From positions 372,001-436,000 of the forward strand of contig CAVWYY010000001.1 in the NCBI GenBank assembly GCA_963759375.1: a stretch of DNA of 64,000 bases. The letters are read 5' to 3'. Below, piece after piece: positions 14,761-23,654 of the stretch (within the stretch, counting starts at the first letter, position 1; every line of letters starts with the position of its first letter). A program made the translations under genes and the position numbers. Source of the DNA: DASSUW01 sp963759375 (GTDB lineage Bacteria > Actinomycetota > Thermoleophilia > Solirubrobacterales > Solirubrobacteraceae). Below the pieces are notes generated by a model that saw nothing but the letters and a program-made list of their open reading frames with translations, ran no database searches and was not told where the DNA came from.

Positions 14761-17700
14761 GTGCATCTGCGCTCGATCACGCTGAAGGGCTTCAAGTCGT
14801 TCCCGGACCGCACGCGGCTGGACTTCTCGCCGGGCGTGTCCGTCGTCGTCGGGCCGAACGGCTCCGGCAAGTCGAACATCACCGATGCGGTGCTGTGGGC
14901 GATGGGCGAGCAGTCGCCGCTCGCCGTCCGTGGCCAGTCGATGCAGGACGTGATCTTCGCCGGCGCGCACGGCGTGCAGGCACGCTCGGAGGCCGAGGTC
15001 GAGGTGGTGCTCGACAACGCGTCCGGCGCCGTCGACCTGCCGGCGGGCGAGATCTCGATCCTGCGCAAGCTCAACCGCGCCGGCGAGGGCGAGTACCGCG
15101 TCAACGGCGCCCGCTGCCGGCTGACCGACGTGCTCGAGCTGCTGTCCGACACCGGCCTGGGCAAGGAGATGCACTCGGTCGTCTCCCAGGGCCGCGTCGA
15201 GGCGATCGTCACCTCCAAGCCGCGCGACCGGCGGATGCTGATCGAGGAGGCGGCCGGGCTCGGCAAGCACCGCAAGCGCCGCCGCCGCGCGCAGCTCAAG
15301 CTCGCCCGCACGCAGGACAACCTCGACCGCTCGCTCGACGTCGAGCGCGAGGCGCGCAGCCGGCTGCGGCCGCTCAAGCGCCAGGCCGAGGCGGCCGAGC
15401 TGCACGCGCGGCTCGAGCGGCAGACCGACGAGGCGCTGTGGACGCTGGCGCGCGAGGACGTGCGCGCCGCCGCCTCGGCGCAGGCGGAGGCCGAGAAGGC
15501 GGTGGCGGCGGCGCGGGCCGCGGCGGCCGAGACCGAGGCCGAGCTGCGAGCGGTCGCCGCGCGCCGCGAGCAGGCCGAGAACGCGCTGGCCGCGCGCGGG
15601 TCGGAGCGCGAGGCGCTGTCGAACCGCTACTACGCCGCGCGCTCGTCGCACGAGCGGATCGGCCACCGCGAGGAGACGGCGCGGCAGACGGCCGCGATGC
15701 TGTCCGAGCGCGCCGGCCGCCGGCGCGCGCTGCTGAGCTCGCTGGAGGCCGAGCGCGAGGCCGACACCGGCGACGACGGCGCGGCCGAGCGCATCGCCGC
15801 GCTCGAGGTCGAGCTCGAGCAGCTGGCCGAGGACCGCCGCGAGCGGCTCGACCGCGAGCTGGCCGAGCTGCAGGCGCGCCGCGACGCGGCCGCCGCCGAG
15901 CTGTCCGGGCTGGCCGAGGCCGCCGAGGCGGCGTCCGCCGTGCGCCGCGAGGCCGAGGAGGCCGCCGAGACCGCGCGCCGCGGCCGCCGTGAGGCCGAGA
16001 CCGCCGCCGACTCGGCGCGCCGCGAGGCCGCCCGCACCGGCGCCGAGCTCGCGAAGCTCAATCAGTTCCTGCGCACCCAGGCCGGCGCCCCGGGCGGCGC
16101 CGCCGCGCTGGCCGACGACCTGAGCGCCGATCCGGGCTACGAGCTCGCGCTCGCGGCCGCGCTCGGCCCGCGGCTGCGCGCCGCGGTCGCGGCCGACCTC
16201 GCCGAGGGCGGCGCGCTGCTCGACCGCGCAGGCCGCGACGGCGGGGCCGCGCTGATCGTCCCCGAAGCCTCCGCGACGTCATCCGATTCGCCACCCACAC
16301 CTGACGCCGAGTCCCTCGTCGCCCACGTGCGCGTCAGCGGCGACGACCGGCTCGTCGGCACGCTGCTGGCGGGGGTGTGGGTCGTCGACTCGTTCGACGG
16401 GATCGAGGCGTCGTTCGCCGGCATCGCCGTGACCCGCGACGGCCGGGTGTGGTCGCCCACGACCCGCGAGCTGCGCCAGGTCCCGGCCGGCGGCGAGGAT
16501 CACGTCCTCGCCGAGCGCAATCGGCGCGACGCGCTGGTCGCCGAGGTCGAGCGCGCCGCGCAGACCGAACGGACGGCGCTCGCGAAGGTCGAGGAGGCCG
16601 CGAAGGCCGTGCAGGCGGCCGACGCCACGCGCGACGAGGCCGAGCGCGCCGCCCGGGCGGCGATCCGGGCACGCGAGGAGGCCGGCGAGGCCGAGCGCCA
16701 CACCGGCTGGCTCATCGAGCAGCGCCGTGCGGCGCCCGACGAGGGGCCCGCCGCCGAGCGCCGCGCCCAGGTCGAGGCCGCGATCGCCACCGAGCGCCGG
16801 CTCGTCGACCGCGCCGAGCGCGAGCGGACCGAGCGCGAGCAGCGGATCGCCCGCGAACGCGACCGCCTGACGCGCGACGAGGCGCTGCGCCCTGCGGCCG
16901 AGCGGCTCGCCGAGGCGCTGGCCGCCGCCGGCGCGGCGGTCGCCACCCGCATGGAGGCCGCCGAGGCCGAGCTGCGGGCCGACCGCGAAGCGGGCGAGAG
17001 GCTGACCGGCGAGCTGCGGGCCTGCGCGGCCGAGGAAAACCAGGTCCAGGGCCGCCTCAAGGCGCGTGGCGAGGAGGTCACGCAGCACGAGGTCCGGGCC
17101 GCCCAGGCGCGCGATCGCGCCGCTGACGCCGGGCGCGAGCTCGGCCGCCTGGCGACCAAGCTGGGGCTCGAGGCCGAGCCCGCCGGCGAGCCGCTGGAGG
17201 CGGCCGCGCGCGTCGACCTCGAGGGCCGCATCGAGCGGCTGCGGCGTCGCCGCGAGCAACTCGGCCCGGTTAACCCGCTGGCCAAGCAGGAGTACGACGA
17301 GGCGCTGGAGCACGTCGAGGAGCTGGAGCGGCAGCGCGAGGACCTCGAGGCTGCGATGCGCGAGCTCGAGGGCCTGATCCGCGACACCGACCGGCGCATC
17401 CGCGAGGCGTTCGAGGAGACGTTCGCCGCGGCGGCTCGGAACTTCGAGGAGGTCGCCGAGCAGCTGTTCCCGGGCGGTCGCGGCCGCCTGCGGCTGGTGC
17501 GCGAGGATGCCGGCCCGCGGCCGGTGCTCGGCGGCGGCGGCGACGCCGACGACGACGAGGAGACGACCGACGACGACGCCGAGGCGGCCGCCGAGGCCGA
17601 GGAGCAGGACGAGGAGGACCGCACCGGCGTCGAGATCGAGATCACGCCCGCCGGCAAGTCCACCAAGCGGCTCACGCTGTTGTCCGGCGGCGAGAAGTCG

Positions 17701-18015
17701 CTGACCGCGCTGGCGTTCCTGTTCGCCGTCTTCCTCGCGCGGCCGTGCCCGTTCTACATCCTCGACGAGGTCGAGGCCGCGTTGGACGACCTGAACATCG
17801 ACCGTTTCCTCACGCTGCTCGGCCGCTTCTCCGACCGCGCGCAGTTCATCGTCGTGACCCACCAGAAGCGCACTATGGAGGCCGCCGACTGCCTGTACGG
17901 CGTGTCGATGGCCGGCAACGGCGTCTCCAAGGTCGTCTCGCGCCGGCTCCCGCCGCGCGTGGCGGAGCAGGCGGAGGCGGCCGACGCCAAGAAGGCGGAG
18001 GAGCAGGCGGCCTGA
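14761..18015 (+). CDS. smc: chromosome segregation protein SMC
   Basis: SMC ATPase of the condensin complex, compacting and segregating the chromosome with ScpA/ScpB. The 1084-residue protein has Walker A GPNGSGKSN at 31-39, two long coiled-coil arms, a compact hinge (about 440-570), signature LLSGGEKS near 974 and Walker B YILDEVEAALDD near 999. It is about 100 residues shorter than common SMCs because of the arms and hinge. An acidic low-complexity insert (about 929-955, mostly D/E) precedes the C-terminal head strand. GTG 14761 starts 5 nt after rnc. SMC beside rnc and ftsY is the actinobacterial order. Confidence 0.95.
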   Translation: MHLRSITLKGFKSFPDRTRLDFSPGVSVVVGPNGSGKSNITDAVLWAMGEQSPLAVRGQSMQDVIFAGAHGVQARSEAEVEVVLDNASGAVDLPAGEISILRKLNRAGEGEYRVNGARCRLTDVLELLSDTGLGKEMHSVVSQGRVEAIVTSKPRDRRMLIEEAAGLGKHRKRRRRAQLKLARTQDNLDRSLDVEREARSRLRPLKRQAEAAELHARLERQTDEALWTLAREDVRAAASAQAEAEKAVAAARAAAAETEAELRAVAARREQAENALAARGSEREALSNRYYAARSSHERIGHREETARQTAAMLSERAGRRRALLSSLEAEREADTGDDGAAERIAALEVELEQLAEDRRERLDRELAELQARRDAAAAELSGLAEAAEAASAVRREAEEAAETARRGRREAETAADSARREAARTGAELAKLNQFLRTQAGAPGGAAALADDLSADPGYELALAAALGPRLRAAVAADLAEGGALLDRAGRDGGAALIVPEASATSSDSPPTPDAESLVAHVRVSGDDRLVGTLLAGVWVVDSFDGIEASFAGIAVTRDGRVWSPTTRELRQVPAGGEDHVLAERNRRDALVAEVERAAQTERTALAKVEEAAKAVQAADATRDEAERAARAAIRAREEAGEAERHTGWLIEQRRAAPDEGPAAERRAQVEAAIATERRLVDRAERERTEREQRIARERDRLTRDEALRPAAERLAEALAAAGAAVATRMEAAEAELRADREAGERLTGELRACAAEENQVQGRLKARGEEVTQHEVRAAQARDRAADAGRELGRLATKLGLEAEPAGEPLEAAARVDLEGRIERLRRRREQLGPVNPLAKQEYDEALEHVEELERQREDLEAAMRELEGLIRDTDRRIREAFEETFAAAARNFEEVAEQLFPGGRGRLRLVREDAGPRPVLGGGGDADDDEETTDDDAEAAAEAEEQDEEDRTGVEIEITPAGKSTKRLTLLSGGEKSLTALAFLFAVFLARPCPFYILDEVEAALDDLNIDRFLTLLGRFSDRAQFIVVTHQKRTMEAADCLYGVSMAGNGVSKVVSRRLPPRVAEQAEAADAKKAEEQAA

Positions 18016-18983
18016 GACCCGCCGAGGTCCGCCGCCACCGGCTGCGGGCCCAGCGGCTGAGCGGTGTCCGCGACGCGGACGTCGTCGGCGCCGTCCGATC
18101 GGTCGTCGGCCTGCAGGCGCAGGACAACCGCGCCGCCCTGCTGGCGGTCCGGGCACGCACCGAGGGCGCGACGGCGGAGGCGGTCGAACGGGCACTGGCG
18201 GCCGGGGAGCTCGTCCGCGCCTGGGCGATGCGCGGCACGTTGCACCTGCTCGCCGCCGACGACCTCCCGCGCGCGCTTGCCGTCTTCGCGCCGCTGCAGC
18301 TCGCCCGCGGACGCCGGCGGCTCGCGCAGCTCGGGCTCACGGACGCCGACGCCGAGCGCAGCACGGCCGAGGTGGCGGCCGTGCTCGGGGAGGAGGGCCC
18401 GCTCACCAGGCACGAGCTGGCCGCGCGGCTGCGCGAGCGCGGCGTACCCGTCGCCGCCGAGGGCCAGGCGCCGATCCACGTCGTGCGGAGGGCGGCGCTG
18501 GCCGGCGTGCTGCGCGAGGTGGGGATGAGCGGGCGCTACGAAGCGCTGGACGTCGAGCTGCCGGACCGCGACGCCGCGCTCGCCGAGCTCGCCGAGCGTT
18601 TCGCCGCCGCCCACGCGCCGGCGACCGCCGAGGACTTCGCCGCCTGGACGGGCCTGCCGGCCGCGGACGTCCGCGCCGCCTGGCGGGACCCGCCCGACCC
18701 AGAGGGCGATCCGGAACCGGGAGGCGTGCGGCTCCTCCCGGCGTTCGACGAGTGGCTGCTCGGCTGGGCCTCGCGCGCGCTCGTCCTGCCCACCGCACAC
18801 GTCAAGAAGGTCACGCCGGGCGGCGGCATCATCCATCCGGTAGCGATCGCCGACGGGCGGGTGTTCGCCACGTGGCGGCTGCGACGCGGCGACGTCGAGA
18901 TCGAGCCGCTCGGCCGCCGCGCGCCGAGCGCGGCCGCCGAGATCGCGGCGATCGGCGCCTTCCTCGGTTCTGATGGCTCTTGA
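18012..18983 (+). CDS. winged helix DNA-binding domain protein (HTH_42/AlkZ-like), CTG start
   Basis: The approximately 323-residue product resembles the winged-helix family that includes DNA glycosylase AlkZ (PF06224): RPAEVRRHRLRAQRLSG, VGLQAQDNRAALLAVRARTEG, RGTLHLLAADDLP, and a C-terminal LLPAFDEWLLGW ... GGIIHPVAIADGRVFATWR. The QxQ motif of AlkZ is represented by GLQAQD. The family N-terminus is reached only from CTG at 18012, overlapping the smc stop as CTGA. It may unhook or excise alkylated bases, by family precedent only. Confidence 0.8.
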   Translation: MRPAEVRRHRLRAQRLSGVRDADVVGAVRSVVGLQAQDNRAALLAVRARTEGATAEAVERALAAGELVRAWAMRGTLHLLAADDLPRALAVFAPLQLARGRRRLAQLGLTDADAERSTAEVAAVLGEEGPLTRHELAARLRERGVPVAAEGQAPIHVVRRAALAGVLREVGMSGRYEALDVELPDRDAALAELAERFAAAHAPATAEDFAAWTGLPAADVRAAWRDPPDPEGDPEPGGVRLLPAFDEWLLGWASRALVLPTAHVKKVTPGGGIIHPVAIADGRVFATWRLRRGDVEIEPLGRRAPSAAAEIAAIGAFLGSDGS

Positions 18984-19077
18984 GTGACTTTGTCCCGTGG
19001 CACTACAAAAGTGCCTTGACATTCGCCGGATGAGCGGCTTACGTACCGCCTCGGTACGTCACTGAGGGGGGAGTGAG
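18984..19077 (+). promoter_or_regulatory. promoter and inverted repeats upstream of the Tat-exported isomerase gene
   Basis: Contains a hairpin GGCACT/AGTGCC (18999-19015), a -35 TTGACA at 19016-19021, a -10-like TTACGT 17 nt later (19039-19044) and a palindrome ACGTACC/GGTACGT (19041-19059) over the expected start point, which could be an operator. A strong ribosome-binding site (GAGGGGGGAG) precedes the ATG. This is one of the few conventional sigma-70-like promoters in the window. Confidence 0.6.
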
Positions 19078-20109
19078 ATGGACAAGACCTGGAGCCGTCG
19101 TTCGTTCCTGGGCGCGGCCGGCGGCGCGGCTGCCGTCGGCACGATGGGCCCGCTGTCGGCGGTCGCGAGCGGACACGACCGCAAGAAGCACGGCCACCAC
19201 GATCACGGCCACGGCAAGGGCGGCGACCTGCCGCTGAGCAAGATCGGGATCCAGCTGTTCACGGTCCGTGACCTGCTCGCGGACAACGAGCTCGACCTGC
19301 CGGGCACGCTCGAGGTGCTGCGCGACGCCGGCTACGCCGAGGTGGAGGTCGGCGGCACCTACGACGGCCGCACCGCCGCGCAGTTCCGCGAGCTGGCCGA
19401 GCAGTACGACCTCGAGCCCGAGGGCATGCACAACCCGGGCGGGCACGACGCGTGGCGCGCGAACACCGAGGCGGTGCTCGACGACGCCGAGGCGCTGGGG
19501 CTGCGCTATGTCGGCGTCGCGTCGCCGAACCGCACGCTGTTCCCCTCCACCCACGAGGCGTTCAAGGCGCTCGCCGAGGACTTCAACACGTTCGGGGCGG
19601 CCGCCCGGGCGCGCGGGTTGAAGTTCTACTTCCACAACCATCCGCAGGAGTTCGTGCTCGACGGCGGCACGCCGGTCTACGACACGCTGCTGGCCGAGAC
19701 CGACCCCAAGCTCGTCTACTTCGAGCTCGACATCGCCTGGATCGAGGCCGGCGGGCAGAGCGCGTACGAGTACCTGCGCCGCTACGGCCCGTCGCGGTTC
19801 CCGCTGTTCCATGTCAAGGACCTGCGCTATGCGGCGGACGGCCCGCGCGTCACACCGCCCGACGTCGCGCTGCCGAACCGCCCGTTCTGGCTGACCGACG
19901 TCGGCAAGGGGGACCTCGACTTCCCGAAGATCTTCTCCGCGCTGCGCGATCCGCGCGACCACCACTACTTCGTCGAGCACGACGACGCGCCGCAGGACGA
20001 GACGGCCGACGCCAGCTCACCGCGGCCGCGGAACCCGGCGGGCTCGGCGAACACCGCGTGGACGAGCCGCAAGTACCTCGCGGAGCTGGAGGTGAAGCGC
20101 CGGCACTAG
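19078..20109 (+). CDS. Tat-exported sugar phosphate isomerase/epimerase (xylose isomerase-like TIM barrel)
   Basis: The 343-residue protein begins MDKTWSRRSFLGAAGGAAA, a twin-arginine signal (SRRSFL), followed by a His-rich linker (HGHHDHGHG, about 40-48). The rest is an AP-endonuclease-2/xylose isomerase-like barrel: IGIQLFTVRDLL, VEVGGTYDG, GMHNPGG, YFHNHPQEF, FELDIAWIEAGG, FHVKDLR and a C-terminal EHDDAPQ, supplying the usual His/Glu/Asp metal ligands. It should act outside the cytoplasmic membrane on a sugar derivative. It has its own conventional promoter. The downstream GNAT gene is convergent and overlaps by 4 nt. Confidence 0.88.
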   Translation: MDKTWSRRSFLGAAGGAAAVGTMGPLSAVASGHDRKKHGHHDHGHGKGGDLPLSKIGIQLFTVRDLLADNELDLPGTLEVLRDAGYAEVEVGGTYDGRTAAQFRELAEQYDLEPEGMHNPGGHDAWRANTEAVLDDAEALGLRYVGVASPNRTLFPSTHEAFKALAEDFNTFGAAARARGLKFYFHNHPQEFVLDGGTPVYDTLLAETDPKLVYFELDIAWIEAGGQSAYEYLRRYGPSRFPLFHVKDLRYAADGPRVTPPDVALPNRPFWLTDVGKGDLDFPKIFSALRDPRDHHYFVEHDDAPQDETADASSPRPRNPAGSANTAWTSRKYLAELEVKRRH

Positions 20110-20567
20110 CCGGCGAGCACCTTCTCGCCCCAGAACGCCGCGTACGAGTTGCCGTTGTAGTCCTCGATCTCCCGGTAGCCCGCACGCCGGTACATCTCCC
20201 GCGCCACGGGCATCGAGGCGGCGGTGTCGAGCCGCACCCGTGCGTAGCCGAGGTCGGCCGCCGCCGCCTCGAGCGCGTCGAGCAGCCGCCGCCCGAGCCC
20301 GCGGCCACGTGCCTCCGGCAGCACGAACATGCGCTTGATCTCGGCGACGCCGTCGGACAGGCGGCGGACCCCGCCGCCGGCCAGCGCGCGGCCGTCCTCC
20401 TCGATCAGGACGAACGCACCGAGCGGCGGGACCATCTCAGCGGGTGTGACCGTCGACGTCCTGTCCGGCGTCGTCGGCCCCAGCGACTCGGCGACCCACG
20501 CCTCCATCGCTCCCAGCATCGCCACCGCCGCCGCCTCGTCGCCCCGGACACGCCTGATCTCGATCAC
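20106..20567 (-). CDS. GNAT family N-acetyltransferase
   Basis: A 153-residue acetyltransferase with the acetyl-CoA loop RGRGLGRRLLDALEAAA (motif A), preceded by EIKRMFVLPEA, and the ending MYRRAGYREIEDYNGNSYAAFWGEK. GTG at 20567 is chosen because a GACAAT box lies 6 nt before it and VIEIRRVRGDEA begins the fold. Divergent from the LLM gene with 18 nt between start codons. It resembles the GNAT at 21306 (same EIKRM-W/F and AGYxE endings), perhaps an old duplication around the LLM gene. Substrate unknown. Confidence 0.88.
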   Translation of the reverse strand: MIEIRRVRGDEAAAVAMLGAMEAWVAESLGPTTPDRTSTVTPAEMVPPLGAFVLIEEDGRALAGGGVRRLSDGVAEIKRMFVLPEARGRGLGRRLLDALEAAAADLGYARVRLDTAASMPVAREMYRRAGYREIEDYNGNSYAAFWGEKVLAG

Positions 20568-20585
20568 GCGCCTATTGTCCCGGCC
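20568..20585. promoter_or_regulatory. bidirectional leaderless promoter, GNAT/LLM oxidoreductase
   Basis: TATTGT at 20573-20578 lies 7 nt before the LLM ATG. On the other strand GACAAT (20579-20574) lies 6 nt before the GNAT GTG. Both -10 boxes overlap in TATTGTC. Confidence 0.6.
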
Positions 20586-21416
20586 ATGCGGGTCTGCCTG
20601 ATGATCGAGGGCCAGGACGGCGTCAGCTGGGACCAGTGGCGCGCGCTGGCCGAGACCGCGGAGGAGCACGGCTTCGAGGCCCTGTTCCGCTCCGACCATT
20701 ACGAGACGCTCGGCGGCGACAAGGGCAACAGGGGCTCGCTCGACGCCTGGAGCACGATCAACGCCCTCGCGGCGATCACCACCACGATCAAGCTCGGCAC
20801 GCTGGTCTCGCCCGGCACGTTCCGGCACCCGTCTGTGCTCGCGCGCATGGCGACGACCGCGGACCACGTCAGCGGCGGCCGGGTCGAGCTCGGCATCGGC
20901 GCCGGCTGGCACGAAGGCGAGCACGTCGCGTTCGGCTTCCCGTTCGACACCGGGCGCGACCGCTTCGACCGGCTCGAGGAGCAGATCGAGATCGTGCACC
21001 GCTCCTGGCACGAGGAGCCGTTCGACTTCGAGGGGCGCTTCTACACGCTGCGGGGCGCCGACGCGCAGCCCAAGCCGGTCCAGAAGCCGCATCCGAACCT
21101 GATCCTCGGCGGCAGCGCCAAGCCGCGCGGCGCCGCGCTGGCCGCCCGCTGGGCGGACGAGTACAACACGGTCTACCCGAGCCCGGACGAGGCCCGCGCG
21201 CGCCGCGAGAGGATCGCGGCGGCGTGCCAGGAGGCGGGCCGCGAGATGCTCACTTTCTCGGCGATGCTCCCGCTGGAGGGGACCTCCGCCGAGCTGGCGA
21301 GGACGCTAGGCGACCTTGCGGAGGCCGGCGTTGAGCGGGTGATGCTGCAGCATCTGTCGTACGGGGACCTGGCTGCCGTCGAGCGCGTCGGGCGCGAGGT
21401 CATCCCGAATGTCTAG
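20586..21416 (+). CDS. LLM-class F420-dependent oxidoreductase
   Basis: A 276-residue luciferase-like TIM barrel of the F420-dependent group: SWDQWRALAETAEEHGFEALFRSDHY, INALAAITTTIKLGTLVSPGTFRHP, ARMATTADHVSGGRVELGIGAGWHEGEH and LILGGSAKPRGAALAARWADEYN. These are the usual F420-binding positions of the family; use of F420 rather than FMN is inferred. ATG 20586 has a -10 box 7 nt upstream. Its last 111 nt overlap the convergent GNAT gene at 21306. Confidence 0.85.
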   Translation: MRVCLMIEGQDGVSWDQWRALAETAEEHGFEALFRSDHYETLGGDKGNRGSLDAWSTINALAAITTTIKLGTLVSPGTFRHPSVLARMATTADHVSGGRVELGIGAGWHEGEHVAFGFPFDTGRDRFDRLEEQIEIVHRSWHEEPFDFEGRFYTLRGADAQPKPVQKPHPNLILGGSAKPRGAALAARWADEYNTVYPSPDEARARRERIAAACQEAGREMLTFSAMLPLEGTSAELARTLGDLAEAGVERVMLQHLSYGDLAAVERVGREVIPNV

Positions 21417-21875
21417 GCGCTTCTCGTACGTGACGCACTGCGGGTTCTCGCTGAAGTAGTGCCCGTACGGCTGGACCTCGGTGTAGCCGGCCGAGGTGTA
21501 GAGCGCGATGGCCGCGAGCTGCAGGTTGCCGGTCTCGAGCCGCAGCGTGTGGTAGCCGCGGCGCACGGCCGCCTGCTCGAGCGCGCCCAGCACCCGCCGC
21601 GCGTGGCCGCGCCCGCGGTGTGCGGGGGAGGTCCACATGCGCTTGATCTCGCCGACGCCGTTGCCCAGTCGACGCAGCGCGCCGCCGGCGACGGTCATGC
21701 CGCCCTCCTCGGCGATCAGGAACGCGCCGCCGGGCGGGAGGAACTCGATCGGCGAATAGAGGTCGAGGTCGGCGGCGACCGCCGGGCCGTAGTCGCGGTG
21801 GTACTCGTGGCGCAGCCCGGCCAGCAGGGGCGCGGCCGCCGGGTGCGTGGGGCTGACGAGACGCAGATCGCTCAT
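21306..21875 (-). CDS. GNAT family N-acetyltransferase
   Basis: The 189-residue protein has a GNAT core: GEIKRMWTSPAHRGRGHARRVLGALEQAA (acetyl-CoA loop), YHTLRLETGNLQLAAIALYTSAGYTEVQPYG. The conserved domain ends near residue 155; the last ~35 residues are encoded inside the 3' end of the LLM gene on the opposite strand, an unusually long convergent overlap (111 nt). Start ATG 21875 gives MSDLRLVSPTHPAA. Divergent from ftsY by 59 nt. Confidence 0.85.
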   Translation of the reverse strand: MSDLRLVSPTHPAAAPLLAGLRHEYHRDYGPAVAADLDLYSPIEFLPPGGAFLIAEEGGMTVAGGALRRLGNGVGEIKRMWTSPAHRGRGHARRVLGALEQAAVRRGYHTLRLETGNLQLAAIALYTSAGYTEVQPYGHYFSENPQCVTYEKRLDIRDDLAPDALDGSQVPVRQMLQHHPLNAGLRKVA

Positions 21876-21934
21876 GCCCCTACGGACGACGCCCGCCGCG
21901 CGTTTATTCCTCGCGCCACTATCCTGCGCGCGTC

Positions 21935-22930
21935 GTGGCGCGGGACTGGCACGAGCTCTTCCTCACCGACGGCGGCCATGCGGTCGCCGACTCGCCCGAT
22001 CCCGGCGATCCCGAGCGCCGTCGCGGCTTCTTCGGCCGCCTGCGCGACTCGATGCGCAAGACGCGCGAGGCGCTCGCCGCCGAGGTCCAGGCGACGCTGT
22101 TCGAGGGCGACCTCGACGAAGAGACCTGGGAGCGCCTCGAGGAGGCACTGATCTACGCCGACGTGGGCGCCCGCACGACCGCCGAGGTGGTCGAGCGGCT
22201 CGAGCGCGAGGCCGACGAGGGCAACCTGGCCGGCGGCGAGGCGCTCACCGGCCGCCTGGCCGAGCTGCTCGCCGAGCTCGCCCGCACCGGCGACGACACG
22301 ATCGACATCCGCCACGACCCGGCCGTGATCCTCATCGTCGGCGTCAACGGCACCGGGAAGACGACCACGATCGGCAAGCTCGCGTGGCACCTGCGGCACA
22401 CGCTCGGCCAGAAGGTCGTCGTCGGGGCCGCCGACACGTTCCGCGCCGCCGCGGTCGAGCAGCTCGAGCGCTGGGCCGAGCGAGCGGACGTCGAGCTCGT
22501 GAAGGGCCCCGAGGGGTCAGACCCCGGTGCGGTGGCGTTCGACGCCGTGGCCCGCGGCCGCGAGCGCGGCGCCGATGTCGTGATCGTCGACACCGCCGGC
22601 CGGCTGCACACGCAGCACAACCTCATGGAGGAGCTCGCCAAGGTCCGCCGGGTGATCACCAAGCAGATGCCCGACGCCCCGCACGAGACGCTGATGACCG
22701 TCGACGCCACGACCGGCCAGAACGGCGTCCGGCAGGCCAAGCTGTTCGGCGAGGCCGTCGACGTGACCGGCATCGTCCTCACCAAGCTCGACGGGACGGC
22801 CAAGGGCGGCATCGCGCTGGCGATCGCCAACGAGCTGAACATCCCGGTCAAGCTCATCGGCATCGGCGAGCAGCTCGAGGACCTGCGCCCGTTCGACGCC
22901 GACGACTTCGCGCGCGCCCTGCTGACGTGA
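21935..22930 (+). CDS. ftsY: signal recognition particle receptor FtsY
   Basis: SRP receptor GTPase that docks ribosome-nascent chain complexes at the membrane. The 331-residue protein has the N domain (about 40-115), G1 GVNGTGKTTT at 136-145, ADTFRAAAVEQL, the DTAGR motif, TKLDGTAKGG and GIGEQLEDLRPFDADDF at the C-terminus. It lacks the long acidic A domain of E. coli FtsY. GTG 21935 follows a TATCCT box by 9 nt (21920-21925), suggesting a near-leaderless mRNA. Its stop overlaps the VanX-like gene (GTGA). Confidence 0.96.
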   Translation: MARDWHELFLTDGGHAVADSPDPGDPERRRGFFGRLRDSMRKTREALAAEVQATLFEGDLDEETWERLEEALIYADVGARTTAEVVERLEREADEGNLAGGEALTGRLAELLAELARTGDDTIDIRHDPAVILIVGVNGTGKTTTIGKLAWHLRHTLGQKVVVGAADTFRAAAVEQLERWAERADVELVKGPEGSDPGAVAFDAVARGRERGADVVIVDTAGRLHTQHNLMEELAKVRRVITKQMPDAPHETLMTVDATTGQNGVRQAKLFGEAVDVTGIVLTKLDGTAKGGIALAIANELNIPVKLIGIGEQLEDLRPFDADDFARALLT

Positions 22931-23649
22931 TCGCATCGCTCGTCGCGCTCGCGCTGGCAGCGCCCGGGCAGTTCGTGGCGCTCGACGACGTCGACCCCAC
23001 GATCCGGCAGGACATGCGCTACGCGACGACCTACAACTTCGTGGGCCGCCGCATCGCCGGCTACCGCGAGCCGGTCTGCATCCTGACCCGGCGCGCCGCT
23101 CGCGCCCTGCGGCGCGTGCAGGCGGATCTGCGGCCCCGCGGCTACGGGCTCAAGGTCTACGACTGCTACCGGCCGACGCGCGCCGTGGCGCAGTTCGCGC
23201 GGTGGGCGGAGAACCCCGCCGACCAGCGGATGAAGCGCGAGTTCTACCCGCGCGTCGACAAGCGCAGGGTGTTCGAGCTCGGCTACGTCGCGCACCGCTC
23301 CGGCCACAGCCGCGGCAGCACCGTGGACATCACGCTCGTCCGGCTGCCGCCGAGGCCGCAGCCGGCCTGGGACGGCAAGCTCCGCTCCTGCTTCGCGAGC
23401 TACCGACGCCGGTTCGCCGACAGCGGCGTGAACATGGGCACCGGCTATGACTGCATCGACCCCCGCGCGCACACCGCCGACCCGCGCATCAAGGGCCGCC
23501 CGCACCGCAACCGGATGAGGCTCAAGCGCGCGCTCGAGCGGCGCGGCTTCGAGCCGTACGCCAACGAGTGGTGGCACTTCACATTGCGCGGCGAGCCTTA
23601 TCCTGAGAAGTACTTCGACTTCCCCGTCACCCGCGAATCGTTGAGATAA
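22927..23649 (+). CDS. VanX-like D-Ala-D-Ala dipeptidase (M15 family)
   Basis: The 240-residue protein is a zinc peptidase of the M15/VanX type: RYATTYNFVGRRIAGY, GYGLKVYDCYRPTRAV, the zinc motif SGHSRGSTVDITLV (H and D), and the C-terminal EWWHF (catalytic Glu and zinc His). A short hydrophobic start (VIASLVALALAAPGQF) suggests a signal peptide, placing it in the envelope. It would hydrolyse D-Ala-D-Ala or related dipeptides in wall turnover; without vanH/vanA neighbours, resistance is not implied. GTG overlaps the ftsY stop. Confidence 0.9.
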   Translation: MIASLVALALAAPGQFVALDDVDPTIRQDMRYATTYNFVGRRIAGYREPVCILTRRAARALRRVQADLRPRGYGLKVYDCYRPTRAVAQFARWAENPADQRMKREFYPRVDKRRVFELGYVAHRSGHSRGSTVDITLVRLPPRPQPAWDGKLRSCFASYRRRFADSGVNMGTGYDCIDPRAHTADPRIKGRPHRNRMRLKRALERRGFEPYANEWWHFTLRGEPYPEKYFDFPVTRESLR

Positions 23650-23654
23650 CCGAC

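Noticed and set aside
22927..23649. Vancomycin resistance locus
   Set aside because: The VanX-like gene lacks vanH, vanA/B or vanRS neighbours and has its own signal-like start, so a wall-turnover peptidase is more likely.
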